From Labilithrix sp. (GTDB lineage: Bacteria > Myxococcota_A > Polyangia > Polyangiales > Polyangiaceae), in assembly GCA_019637195.1 (NCBI GenBank), contig JAHBWA010000048.1:1-57163 (forward strand): DNA of 57,163 nucleotides, written 5' to 3'. The translations under genes were made by a program, and so were the position numbers. The notes beneath the pieces were generated by a model that searched no databases, was not told where the DNA came from, and worked only from the letters and a program-made list of their open reading frames with translations. Below are positions 37,323 to 45,453 of this stretch, piece after piece. How positions within the stretch are numbered: position 1 is the stretch's first letter; every line of letters starts with the position of its first letter.

Positions 37323-38150
37323 ATGATCGACCGACAAGACGTCCTCGCGAAGCTCCTCTCCGCCGCCGCGGCCGCCGCCGAGGTCGTCATGCGCGTCTAC
37401 GCCGAGTCCGACGTAGGCGTCGAGCTGAAGGGTCCGAACGATCCGGTGACCCGCGCGGACAAGGAGGCGAACGCGCTCCTGCTCGAGCGGCTCGCCGCGG
37501 ACTTCCCCGGCGTGCCGATCGTCGCCGAGGAGAGCGATCCGGCCACCTTCGCGGGCTTCGGCTCGGCCCCCGCCGCGCTCTTCGTCGATCCGGTCGACGG
37601 GACGCGCGACTTCATCGCGAAGAACGGCGAGTTCGCCGTGATGCTCGGCTTCGCCGAGGCGGGCGTCGCGACCGTGGGGGTCGTCGACTGCCCGGCGCTC
37701 GGTGAGGTCTACGGCGGCGCGCTGGGGAGCGGCGCCTTCGTCGTCACCAAGGACGGCCGCGCGCCGATCCACGTCGCGGCGGAGACCGACCTCGGCGCGT
37801 GCCGCTGCGCGGTCTCCCGCTTCCACCGCAGCAAGTCGGTCGACGCGAAGCTCGCCGCCCTCGGCGTGAAGGAGCTCGTGCCGACGGGCAGCGCCGGCAT
37901 CAAGGGCGTGCGCGTCGCCTCCGGCGCGCTCGAGATCTACGCGCACCCGTCGCAGGGGCTCGTGAAGCTCTGGGACGCGTGCGCGCCCGAGGCGATCGTC
38001 CGCGCGGCGGGCGGCTTCTACACGGACGCGAGCGGGCGCGCCTTCGACTACCGCGGCCCCGTCGCCCAGAACGAGGGCACGCTCGCGGCGAACCCGACGC
38101 TCCACGCCGAGGCCCTCCGGCGCTTCGCCAAGGCACGGCCGGCGTCATGA
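37323..38150 (+). CDS. Inositol monophosphatase/CysQ family phosphatase
   Basis: A 275-aa Mg2+-dependent phosphatase. Metal-binding motifs are EES (69-71), DPVDGTRDF (89-97) and LWDACAPEAIVRAAGG near the C-terminus. The WDACAPEAIV form with DPVDGT is closest to CysQ/bisphosphate nucleotidase, but inositol, histidinol-phosphate or fructose-bisphosphate phosphatases cannot be excluded. Its TGA overlaps the ATG of the next gene by four bases. Confidence 0.9.
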   Translation: MIDRQDVLAKLLSAAAAAAEVVMRVYAESDVGVELKGPNDPVTRADKEANALLLERLAADFPGVPIVAEESDPATFAGFGSAPAALFVDPVDGTRDFIAKNGEFAVMLGFAEAGVATVGVVDCPALGEVYGGALGSGAFVVTKDGRAPIHVAAETDLGACRCAVSRFHRSKSVDAKLAALGVKELVPTGSAGIKGVRVASGALEIYAHPSQGLVKLWDACAPEAIVRAAGGFYTDASGRAFDYRGPVAQNEGTLAANPTLHAEALRRFAKARPAS

Positions 38151-39325
38151 GGGACCGCGCCGAGGTCGTCATCGTCGGTGCGGGCATCATGGGCCTGTCG
38201 ATCGCGTACCACCTCGCGCGGCTCGGCGTCACCGACGTCGTCGTCGTCGACAAGAGCTACCTGTGCGGCGGCGCCAGCGGGCGCAACGGCGGCGGGATCC
38301 GGGCGCAGTGGTCGAGCGAAGCGAACGTCCGCTTGATGCAGGAGAGCATCCGGATGTGCCAGGACTTCGCGAGCGAGTTCAAGATCAACGTCTGGCTCCG
38401 CCAGGGCGGCTACCTCTTCCTCGCGCGCACCGAGGCGCGGAAAAAGGCGCTCGAGGAGAGCTGCAAGCTGCAGCGCGACTGCGGGCTGACGACGCGGATG
38501 CTCTCCCCGCGCGAGGCGCAGAAGCTCGTCCCCGAGCTGTCGACCGACGGCGTCGTGGCGGCGAGCTACAACCCCGACGACGGCGTGGTCTTCCCCTGGC
38601 CGTTCGTCTGGGGCTTCGCGCAGGCCGCGACGAAGCTCGGCGTCGAGGTCGCGACGTTCACCGAGGTGGTCGGCATCGAGACGAGCGGCTCGCGGATCGA
38701 AGCCGTGCGCGTCCGGAAGGCGGGCGCGCCCGACGCGCCGATCCATCGCATCGCGACGCGCAAGGTCGTGAACGCCTGCGGGGCGTGGTCTCCGGAGATC
38801 GCGCGGCTCGTCGGCGTGGACCTCCCGAACAAGCCGCACCGCCACGAGATCTGCTCGACCGAGCCGCTGAAGCCCTGGCTCAAGCCGCTCGTCGCCGACC
38901 TCACGAACGGCCTCTACTTCAGCCAGTCGACGCGCGGCGAGATCGTCGGCGGCATCGGGCAGGAGCGCGTGCCGCCCGGCGTGAACCACGACAGCTCGTT
39001 CGCGTTCCTCGGCCTGTACGCGCGCGCGCTCGTGAAGACCTGCCCCGTGCTGGGCGAGGTCAAGGTCCTCCGCCAGTGGTCGGGCTGCTACGACCTCACC
39101 CCGGACGCGAACCCGATCGTCGGCGGCGTCGACGAGATCGAGCACTTTTACCAGGCGTCCGGCTTCATGGGGCACGGCTTCATGATGGCCCCGGTCGTCG
39201 GCAAGCTCATCGCCGAGCACATCGCCAAGGACGAAGAGGCCCCGGAGCTGCCGATGTTCGAGCGCTGGAACCTCCGCCGCTTCAAGGAGGGCAAGCTCCT
39301 CAGCGAGTCGATGATCATCGGCTGA
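38147..39325 (+). CDS. FAD-dependent oxidoreductase of the DAO/sarcosine oxidase type
   Basis: A 392-aa flavoprotein. The N-terminal dinucleotide-binding motif VVIVGAGIMGLSIAYHLARLG is followed by GGASGRNGGGIRAQWSSE, the flavin-stacking loop typical of sarcosine oxidase beta subunit and glycine/D-amino acid oxidases. The C-terminal FAD motif ends GFMGHGFMMAPVVGKLIAE. It oxidises an N-substituted or D-amino acid, passing electrons to oxygen or a quinone; the exact substrate is unknown. No alpha, gamma or delta sarcosine oxidase subunit lies nearby, so it is probably a single-subunit enzyme. Confidence 0.92.
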   Translation: MRDRAEVVIVGAGIMGLSIAYHLARLGVTDVVVVDKSYLCGGASGRNGGGIRAQWSSEANVRLMQESIRMCQDFASEFKINVWLRQGGYLFLARTEARKKALEESCKLQRDCGLTTRMLSPREAQKLVPELSTDGVVAASYNPDDGVVFPWPFVWGFAQAATKLGVEVATFTEVVGIETSGSRIEAVRVRKAGAPDAPIHRIATRKVVNACGAWSPEIARLVGVDLPNKPHRHEICSTEPLKPWLKPLVADLTNGLYFSQSTRGEIVGGIGQERVPPGVNHDSSFAFLGLYARALVKTCPVLGEVKVLRQWSGCYDLTPDANPIVGGVDEIEHFYQASGFMGHGFMMAPVVGKLIAEHIAKDEEAPELPMFERWNLRRFKEGKLLSESMIIG

Positions 39326-39418
39326 GCGTCGCGGCGCGCGTCGCCACGCCGGACGCGCGCGGACCGAGCGGCGACGGGCGAACGCGCCCGCGCGACGCGA
39401 CCCCGAGCGCTCGACGGC

Positions 39419-41398
39419 TCAGGGGGGATAGGCGCAGCGCAGGCCGAGCTTGCCGTACTTGTTGAGCAGCATCGACCGCCGGCTGAGGCCGTTCGCCGGC
39501 TTCGAGAAGTCGTGCACCTCCCACGAGCCGCCGGCGTTCCAGCCGTGCGACGCGGTGAACGGTGTCTGCGCGTACGCCACCGCGCCGCCGCCATCGTGAC
39601 CGATGAGGACGTCGCTCGTCAGGCCGTAGTTGTCGCCGACGATGTCCGCGTGGCCGTTCGGCCCGCGCCCGCGGACGCGCCCGGGCGCCGAGATGAAGAC
39701 GATGTAGTCGCCGGTCGTCCCCAGGTTCGGCCACTCGTAGCTGTAGCGGTAGTTGGCGAACTCGATCGTCCGTCCCGGGATGTCCTCGGGGAACTGCGAC
39801 TGCGCGGTGCAGAAGCCCGGGAACGTGGCGTCCGTCACCGTCGGGAAGCGACAGCCGAAGTAGGTACCGTCGCCGATGCGCCGCGGCGCGCGCGACTCGC
39901 CCTGGGGCAGCCACGGGCTCGCCACCGTCCCGGCGCCCCAGGCGGCGGTCCACTCGGGCCCGAGGTGCAGGCGGCCGCCGTCCCAGATGCAGAACGCCTG
40001 GGCCACCAGGTAGTCGATGCACTGCATCGACTTGGTGTCGTAGACGCTCTGATCCTGCGCGGGGTTCCCGCCGTCCTGCTGCCCGTCGGGGAAGCGGAAC
40101 GCGTGCGTGCCGGGCGAGCCGACGTAGCAGCCCGTCGAGCCCTGCGCGTTGTTCCTGAAGATGCGCCCTCCGAGGTGACTGCGGATCGAGCTGTAGATCC
40201 CCCGCTCGACCACCGCGCTCCCCTGGTCGCGATCCTCGAGCTCCGTCGCCGCGGTGCTCCCGGCGAAGCTCACCGGCAGGTACATGTCCCAGTCCGCCTC
40301 GAGCAGCCGGCGACCGGCGTTGTTTCCCGCCTGGTCCGGGATGAGCGGGATCTTGCCCTCCGCGCGGGCCTGCTGGACGAACGCGCGGACGTTGTAGTTG
40401 ATGCTCTCGAGGAACACGCGGATCCGCCCGGCGGTGACCTGGTACTTGTCGAGCAAGATGGTCTGCCCGCTCGTCGGGCCGGACGTCGGGCTGACCGGCG
40501 CCTTGACGCAGCAGTCCTCCCACGCCGCCGCGCCGACGCCCCCCGCTCCCCCGAGGCCGCACGTGTCGCCGCCGTAGCGCTGCGTGCAGCTTCGTCCCGC
40601 CGCGCAACGGTTGGCGTAGTTGCAACCGCGGCTCGCGCAGTCGGCGCCGACCTTGCAGAGCTTGCCGACGCCGCACGCGGCGCAGGTGCCGCCGCCGCAG
40701 TCGACGTCCGTCTCGTCGCCGTTCATCACCGTGTCGTCGCAGGTCGGCACCTGGCACACGCCGCCCGTGCAGACGCCGCTCTTGCAGTCGTCGGCCGTCG
40801 CGCAGGCGAGGAGATCGGCGCAGCGGGGGCAGTCGGGGCCGCCGCAGTCGACGTCCGTCTCGCTGCCGTTCTTCGCCTCGTCGTCGCAGACGGGCGTGAT
40901 GCACTTGCCGCCTTTGCAGACGTCGCTCGCGCAGTCGCCGCGCACCTCGCACGCCTTGCCGTCGTCGCACTGGCCGCAGCTCCCGCCGCAGTCGACGTCG
41001 GTCTCTTCGCCGTTCTTCACCGCGTCGGTGCACGTGGCCGGCTGGCACCGCTTGACCTCGCCGGCGTCCGCGCAGACCGCCGACGCGCAGTCGGACGCGG
41101 CGCCGCAGCGCTTGAGGACGTCGCACTTGCCGCACGTGAGGCCGCCGCAGTCGATGTCGGACTCGCCTCCGTTCATCGTGCCGTCCGAGCACGAAGCCTC
41201 GCGACAGGTACCGACCGCGACCTCACAGAGCTTCGAGGGGCAGTCGTCGTTCTTGGTGCAGCGCACCGGCGGGGGAGCCGCGTCCGCGCCGTCCTCCTCC
41301 GGGAGCGGATCGCCGACGTCGGCGGTCGAGCATCCCCCCGCGAGGGCGATCGATGCGGCGAGGGCGACCGCGAGCCACCCCAAGGCGAGCCTGGTCAT
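39419..41398 (-). CDS. Lipoprotein with Cys-rich repeats and SUMF1-like domain
   Basis: A 659-aa protein. A signal peptide ends in LAGGC (lipidated Cys23). Residues about 65-290 hold four repeats of the form C.DG..NG.E(S/T)D(I/V)DCGG..C..C..G..C......C.S.VC, a disulfide module widespread in Myxococcales surface proteins. From about 308 onward is a formylglycine-generating-enzyme-like (SUMF1) domain: DKYQVTAGRIRVFL, CIDYLVAQAFCIWDGGRLHL and the ending YGKLGLRCAYPP. Such domains often act as binding modules rather than enzymes. I chose ATG 41398. Stand-alone gene, convergent with the oxidase gene. Confidence 0.9.
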   Translation of the reverse strand: MTRLALGWLAVALAASIALAGGCSTADVGDPLPEEDGADAAPPPVRCTKNDDCPSKLCEVAVGTCREASCSDGTMNGGESDIDCGGLTCGKCDVLKRCGAASDCASAVCADAGEVKRCQPATCTDAVKNGEETDVDCGGSCGQCDDGKACEVRGDCASDVCKGGKCITPVCDDEAKNGSETDVDCGGPDCPRCADLLACATADDCKSGVCTGGVCQVPTCDDTVMNGDETDVDCGGGTCAACGVGKLCKVGADCASRGCNYANRCAAGRSCTQRYGGDTCGLGGAGGVGAAAWEDCCVKAPVSPTSGPTSGQTILLDKYQVTAGRIRVFLESINYNVRAFVQQARAEGKIPLIPDQAGNNAGRRLLEADWDMYLPVSFAGSTAATELEDRDQGSAVVERGIYSSIRSHLGGRIFRNNAQGSTGCYVGSPGTHAFRFPDGQQDGGNPAQDQSVYDTKSMQCIDYLVAQAFCIWDGGRLHLGPEWTAAWGAGTVASPWLPQGESRAPRRIGDGTYFGCRFPTVTDATFPGFCTAQSQFPEDIPGRTIEFANYRYSYEWPNLGTTGDYIVFISAPGRVRGRGPNGHADIVGDNYGLTSDVLIGHDGGGAVAYAQTPFTASHGWNAGGSWEVHDFSKPANGLSRRSMLLNKYGKLGLRCAYPP

Positions 41399-41497
41399 TC
41401 GGCGTATCGTAGCGCGAGAGCCGCCGCGCGCACCCATCGCCCGGGCGACGGCCCGAGAGCCGGCGGGCGCGACGATCGGCGGAAGCGGGCCGACCCG

Positions 41498-44400
41498 TCA
41501 GGCCTCGAGCAGGAGCGCGTTCGGGGCGTGCGCGAGGAACGCCGCCCGCGCCGCCGCGTCGCCGACGAGCTCGGCGCGCGCCGCGAGCCGCGCGCGCGCG
41601 GCCGCGAGCACCGCCGCCGCGTCATCGTCGAGGGAGGCCTGACGGAGCGCCGACGCGTACGCGAGCGTGACGACCGGATCGAGGTCGTTCATTCCGGTCG
41701 CAGCGAGGAGCGTGGCGTGCGCCTCACGCAGCATCGGCAGCGCCTCCTCTCCGCGTCCAGTCTCGACGAGCAGCACCCCGAGCACCCCGACGCAGGCCGC
41801 GCGCAGCGCGGGCACCGACTCGAGCACCAGCGCGGCCTCGCTCACCTCGCGTTCGGCGACCTCGACGTCACCGGACGCGAGCAGCGCGAGCCCGAGGACG
41901 ACGCGCGCCCAGCCGAAGTGCACCGGGCTGCCCTGGTCGTAGAACGCCGCGGCGGCCTCCTCGAGCAGCAGGCGCGCGCCCGCGAGGTCCCCGCGGCGCG
42001 TCGCGACGATGCCCTGACAGAGCTTCGCGAGGGTCGCGTGGTGTCCGGCGCCGAGCCGCTCGGTCGCGCGACGGGCGTCGGCGAGCGCTGCGCTCGCCTG
42101 ATCGAGCTCCCCGAGCGACGCGAGCGCCGCGCCGCGCTGGATACCGACGATCGCGCGCCCGAGCTCGCTGCGCGCCTCCTCGAAGAACCGCGCCCCCTCC
42201 TCGGCGGCGCGGAGCTGCGCCGGCGCGTCCCCCTCCGCCGCCGCCACGTTGCAGCGCGCGAAGCAGGTCCACCCCTTCGCCGCGGGCGCCGCGGCGACGG
42301 CGAGGAGGTCCAGCCGCGTGAGCATCTCGCGGGCGACGTCGTGCAACCCCGCGTAAGAGAGCAGCGCCGTGCTCTGCGCGCACGCGCGAACGTACGCGTG
42401 GACGGCGCCCGGCTCGGGATCGACCCGCGCGAGCTCGCGCACGATCGCGCTCGCCCCGGCGGGCTCGCCGAGCTGGAGCCTGAGCGCGAACGTCGTGCTC
42501 GCCGCCCAGCACCACGACGCCGACCCTGGCGGCGTGAGCGCGAGGACGTCGGTGCCGCATCGCTCGGCCTCGACGTTCTCTCCCCGAAACGCGTGGACCT
42601 CCCCGCTGACGAACCGGAGCGCGGCGAAGTCGTCGCCGGTCGCGCCGCACGCGATCCCGCGCTCGGCGCGCGACGCGGCGGCGTCGAGGTCGCTGCCGTC
42701 GAGCGCCTGCTCGGCGGCCCTCCGGTAGAGCGTCACCGCGCGCGCGGGCTCGCCGCCCCGCTCGAAGTGGACGGCCTGCACCATCGCGTCGCTCTCGCCG
42801 GCTGCCTCGAGCCAGACCCCGGCCGCGTGGTGCGCGGTCTCGAGATCGCGTGGGATCAGCGTCGCGTACGCGGCCTCGCGGAAGAGGGCGTGCCGGAACG
42901 CGTACTCCGTGTCGCCCTGGAACCGGCTCTCGCGGCGGACCTCGACGAGCTCTTGACCGACCAGGACGTCGAGCCAGTGATCGACGCTCGCCTTGGAGAG
43001 GTCGCGGAGCATCGCGTCGAGCCCGCCGCGCCAGAAGGCGTCGCCGAAGACGCTCGCGGCGCGGAGCACGCGGCGGGCGTCGGGGTCGAGCGCGTCGAGG
43101 CGCGTGTTCATCGTCGCGATCAACGTCTCCGGGAGCGCCGCGCCGCGCCCCTGGGACACGGCGCGGATGAGCTCCTCGAGGTAGAACGCGTTGCCGGCGG
43201 CGCGCGTGACGATGGCGTCCGTCGTCGCCTCGTCGATCCCGTCCCCCAGCACCTCGCGGATCATCTTCCGGCTCGCCACCGGGTTCAGCCGCGACAGGCG
43301 CATCTCCGACAGCTCGGCGTCCGACCACAGGTTGGGGAACACCTCGTGGAGGCTCGGGCGGCCGGCGCCGATGACGAAGAGCGGCGCGTGCGGAAGCTTC
43401 CGGAGCACGGCGCCGATCAGCTTCACCGAGGGCAGGTCGGCCCAGTGGAGGTCGTCGGCGAGCACGACGAGCGAGCGCGCCCCGCACTCGGCGGCGACGA
43501 AGTCGATCCACGCGCGCTCGATCTCCTCGCGCATCAGCGTGGCGTCCTCGCGCGCGCCGCGGAGCTCGGGACGCCCGTCCGGCTCGAACCGCGTCCCCGC
43601 GATCTCGCCGAGGAAGGAGACGACGCGCTCGCTGCTCGCCTCCGGGACGTGACGCTGCGCGCGGGCCTCGAGCTTCTTCCGGCGTACGTCGAGAGGCTCG
43701 TCGTCGCGGATGCCCGCGGCGCGCCGGATGAGCTGCCCGACGAGCGCGAACGGCGACCCCGCGCCGACCGCGTCGGCGCGCGCCGCCCAGACGCCCAGGC
43801 CCGCGTGCGCTTCGCGGAGCCGCGCGAGGGCCTCGCTCACGAGGCGCGACTTGCCCGCGCCCGGCGGCGCCGTGATGAGCGCCGCGGACGTGACCTTCTG
43901 CTCGAAGCTGTCACGACCGGTAGCCTGGATGAACTCGAGCTCGCGCTCGCGCCCCACGAACGGCGCCTGCCGGCCGAGGAGCGTGCGCGGCACGCCGAGC
44001 GGATCGCGGCGACCCGCAAGGAAGAGGGCGTCGCCGTGCCCACGGAGATCGAACGCGGTGTCGAGGAGGCCCGCGGTGAGCTCGTCGAGCGCGACCCACG
44101 AGGGCGCCGGCGCGCGCGCGTCTCCGCGCTCGAGCGCGCGGAGCTTGGCGACGGCGCGGTCGATGACCTCCCCGACCGGGATGCTCCCGGCCATCAAGCC
44201 GCGGCCCGTCGCGATCGCGATCTCCGCCTTCGCCCGCCGCGCGCGGAGGACGAGCGCGCACTGCGCGGCCGTCGCGACCTGATCGGTCGCGAGGCCGCTC
44301 CCGACGATCGCGCAGAGCAGCGTGCCGTCGGCGAGGATCTCGCGCCGCACGTTGAGCTTGGCGAGCGCCGCGACCTCCTCGTCGATCGCGCCGGCCGCGG

Positions 44401-45349
44401 ACTCGAGCTCCGATTCGTTGCGCGTCTCGTCGTGGCTCGCGCCCGAGGCGACGACCACGCTCACGAGCTTGAGCTCGCGCTGCGTCAAGAGGCGCGCCGA
44501 CGGGGAGCTCGAGACGGGCGCAAACGCCGAGTACGCGAGGATGTCCTCGATGCTGCGCGCGACCTCGGACGCGTCGGCGAAGCGAGCCTCGACGTCCTTG
44601 GCGAGGAGCTTCCGTACGAGCGCGTCGACGACCGCGGGGACGTTCGGGACGAGGCTGCTCGGCGGCGGCGGGTCCTCGATGACGAGCTTCGCGAGCAGCG
44701 CGAGGATGTCGTCCGCCGCGAACGCGGGCCGCCCGGTGAGGCACTCGAAGAGCACGCAGCCGAGGGAGAACACGTCCGCGCGCGCGTCGACGTCGCGCCC
44801 GCCGCGCGCTTGCTCGGGCGACATGTACCCCGGCGTGCCGATGAGAACCCCGGGGCGGGTCAAGGTGACGTCGATGCCGTAGCGCGCGATCCCGAAGTCG
44901 ACGACGCGCGCCGCTCCGAGGTCGCCTCCGCCGAGCATGACGTTCGCCGGCTTCACGTCGCGGTGGACGACCCCGCGCCGATGCGCGGCGGCGAGGGCCG
45001 TGGCGACCCCGTAGCCGAGCCTCAGCGTGTCCTCGACGCCGAGCGGCCCCCGCCGGAGGAGCTGCGCGAGCGTCTCGCCGGCGACCCACTCCATCGCGAG
45101 GTAGGCGACGCCCTCACCGTGAATGCCGTGGTCGATGTAGGCAGGGATCGCCGGGTGGCTCAGCTCGCGCAGGACGGAGGCCTCGCGCTGGAACCGGCTC
45201 ACGTGCGCCGGATCGTTGAACGCCAGCACCTTCAGCGCGACCGGCCGCTCCGACTGCCGATCCCGGGCCCGGTAGACGATGCCCATGCCCCCCGCGCCCG
45301 CCGCGCTCTCGATCACGAATCGTTCGGCGAAGACGTCTCCCGGGCGCAC
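41498..45349 (-). CDS. Giant Ser/Thr kinase with degenerate cyclase, AAA ATPase and TPR regions
   Basis: A 1283-aa cytoplasmic signalling protein. Kinase domain 1-270: glycine loop AAGAGGMGIVY, Lys40, HRDVKPAN (129-136, Asp131), DFG (151-153), GTPGYMSPEQ. About 285-445 resembles a class III nucleotide cyclase (LKLVSVVVASGA ... LADGTLLCAIVG ... AEIAIATGRGLMAG), but the metal-binding Asp after the first strand is missing, so it is probably inactive and regulatory. AAA/STAND ATPase from about 464: PFVGRERELEFI, Walker A PPGAGKS near 495, Walker B LVVLADDLHWAD. TPR-like helical repeats fill the rest. This layout is common in myxobacteria, where some are called kinase/cyclase fusions. Trigger and targets unknown. 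Confidence 0.93.
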   Translation of the reverse strand: MRPGDVFAERFVIESAAGAGGMGIVYRARDRQSERPVALKVLAFNDPAHVSRFQREASVLRELSHPAIPAYIDHGIHGEGVAYLAMEWVAGETLAQLLRRGPLGVEDTLRLGYGVATALAAAHRRGVVHRDVKPANVMLGGGDLGAARVVDFGIARYGIDVTLTRPGVLIGTPGYMSPEQARGGRDVDARADVFSLGCVLFECLTGRPAFAADDILALLAKLVIEDPPPPSSLVPNVPAVVDALVRKLLAKDVEARFADASEVARSIEDILAYSAFAPVSSSPSARLLTQRELKLVSVVVASGASHDETRNESELESAAGAIDEEVAALAKLNVRREILADGTLLCAIVGSGLATDQVATAAQCALVLRARRAKAEIAIATGRGLMAGSIPVGEVIDRAVAKLRALERGDARAPAPSWVALDELTAGLLDTAFDLRGHGDALFLAGRRDPLGVPRTLLGRQAPFVGRERELEFIQATGRDSFEQKVTSAALITAPPGAGKSRLVSEALARLREAHAGLGVWAARADAVGAGSPFALVGQLIRRAAGIRDDEPLDVRRKKLEARAQRHVPEASSERVVSFLGEIAGTRFEPDGRPELRGAREDATLMREEIERAWIDFVAAECGARSLVVLADDLHWADLPSVKLIGAVLRKLPHAPLFVIGAGRPSLHEVFPNLWSDAELSEMRLSRLNPVASRKMIREVLGDGIDEATTDAIVTRAAGNAFYLEELIRAVSQGRGAALPETLIATMNTRLDALDPDARRVLRAASVFGDAFWRGGLDAMLRDLSKASVDHWLDVLVGQELVEVRRESRFQGDTEYAFRHALFREAAYATLIPRDLETAHHAAGVWLEAAGESDAMVQAVHFERGGEPARAVTLYRRAAEQALDGSDLDAAASRAERGIACGATGDDFAALRFVSGEVHAFRGENVEAERCGTDVLALTPPGSASWCWAASTTFALRLQLGEPAGASAIVRELARVDPEPGAVHAYVRACAQSTALLSYAGLHDVAREMLTRLDLLAVAAAPAAKGWTCFARCNVAAAEGDAPAQLRAAEEGARFFEEARSELGRAIVGIQRGAALASLGELDQASAALADARRATERLGAGHHATLAKLCQGIVATRRGDLAGARLLLEEAAAAFYDQGSPVHFGWARVVLGLALLASGDVEVAEREVSEAALVLESVPALRAACVGVLGVLLVETGRGEEALPMLREAHATLLAATGMNDLDPVVTLAYASALRQASLDDDAAAVLAAARARLAARAELVGDAAARAAFLAHAPNALLLEA

Positions 45350-45453
45350 GGTACGATCCGTATACCATCGGAGCCGGGCCTGCGAGGCCGCGTGACGAGG
45401 TCCCTTGCGCCCGTGGACGCCGTCCGGTAACGGGCAGGGGATCGACGGATCCG

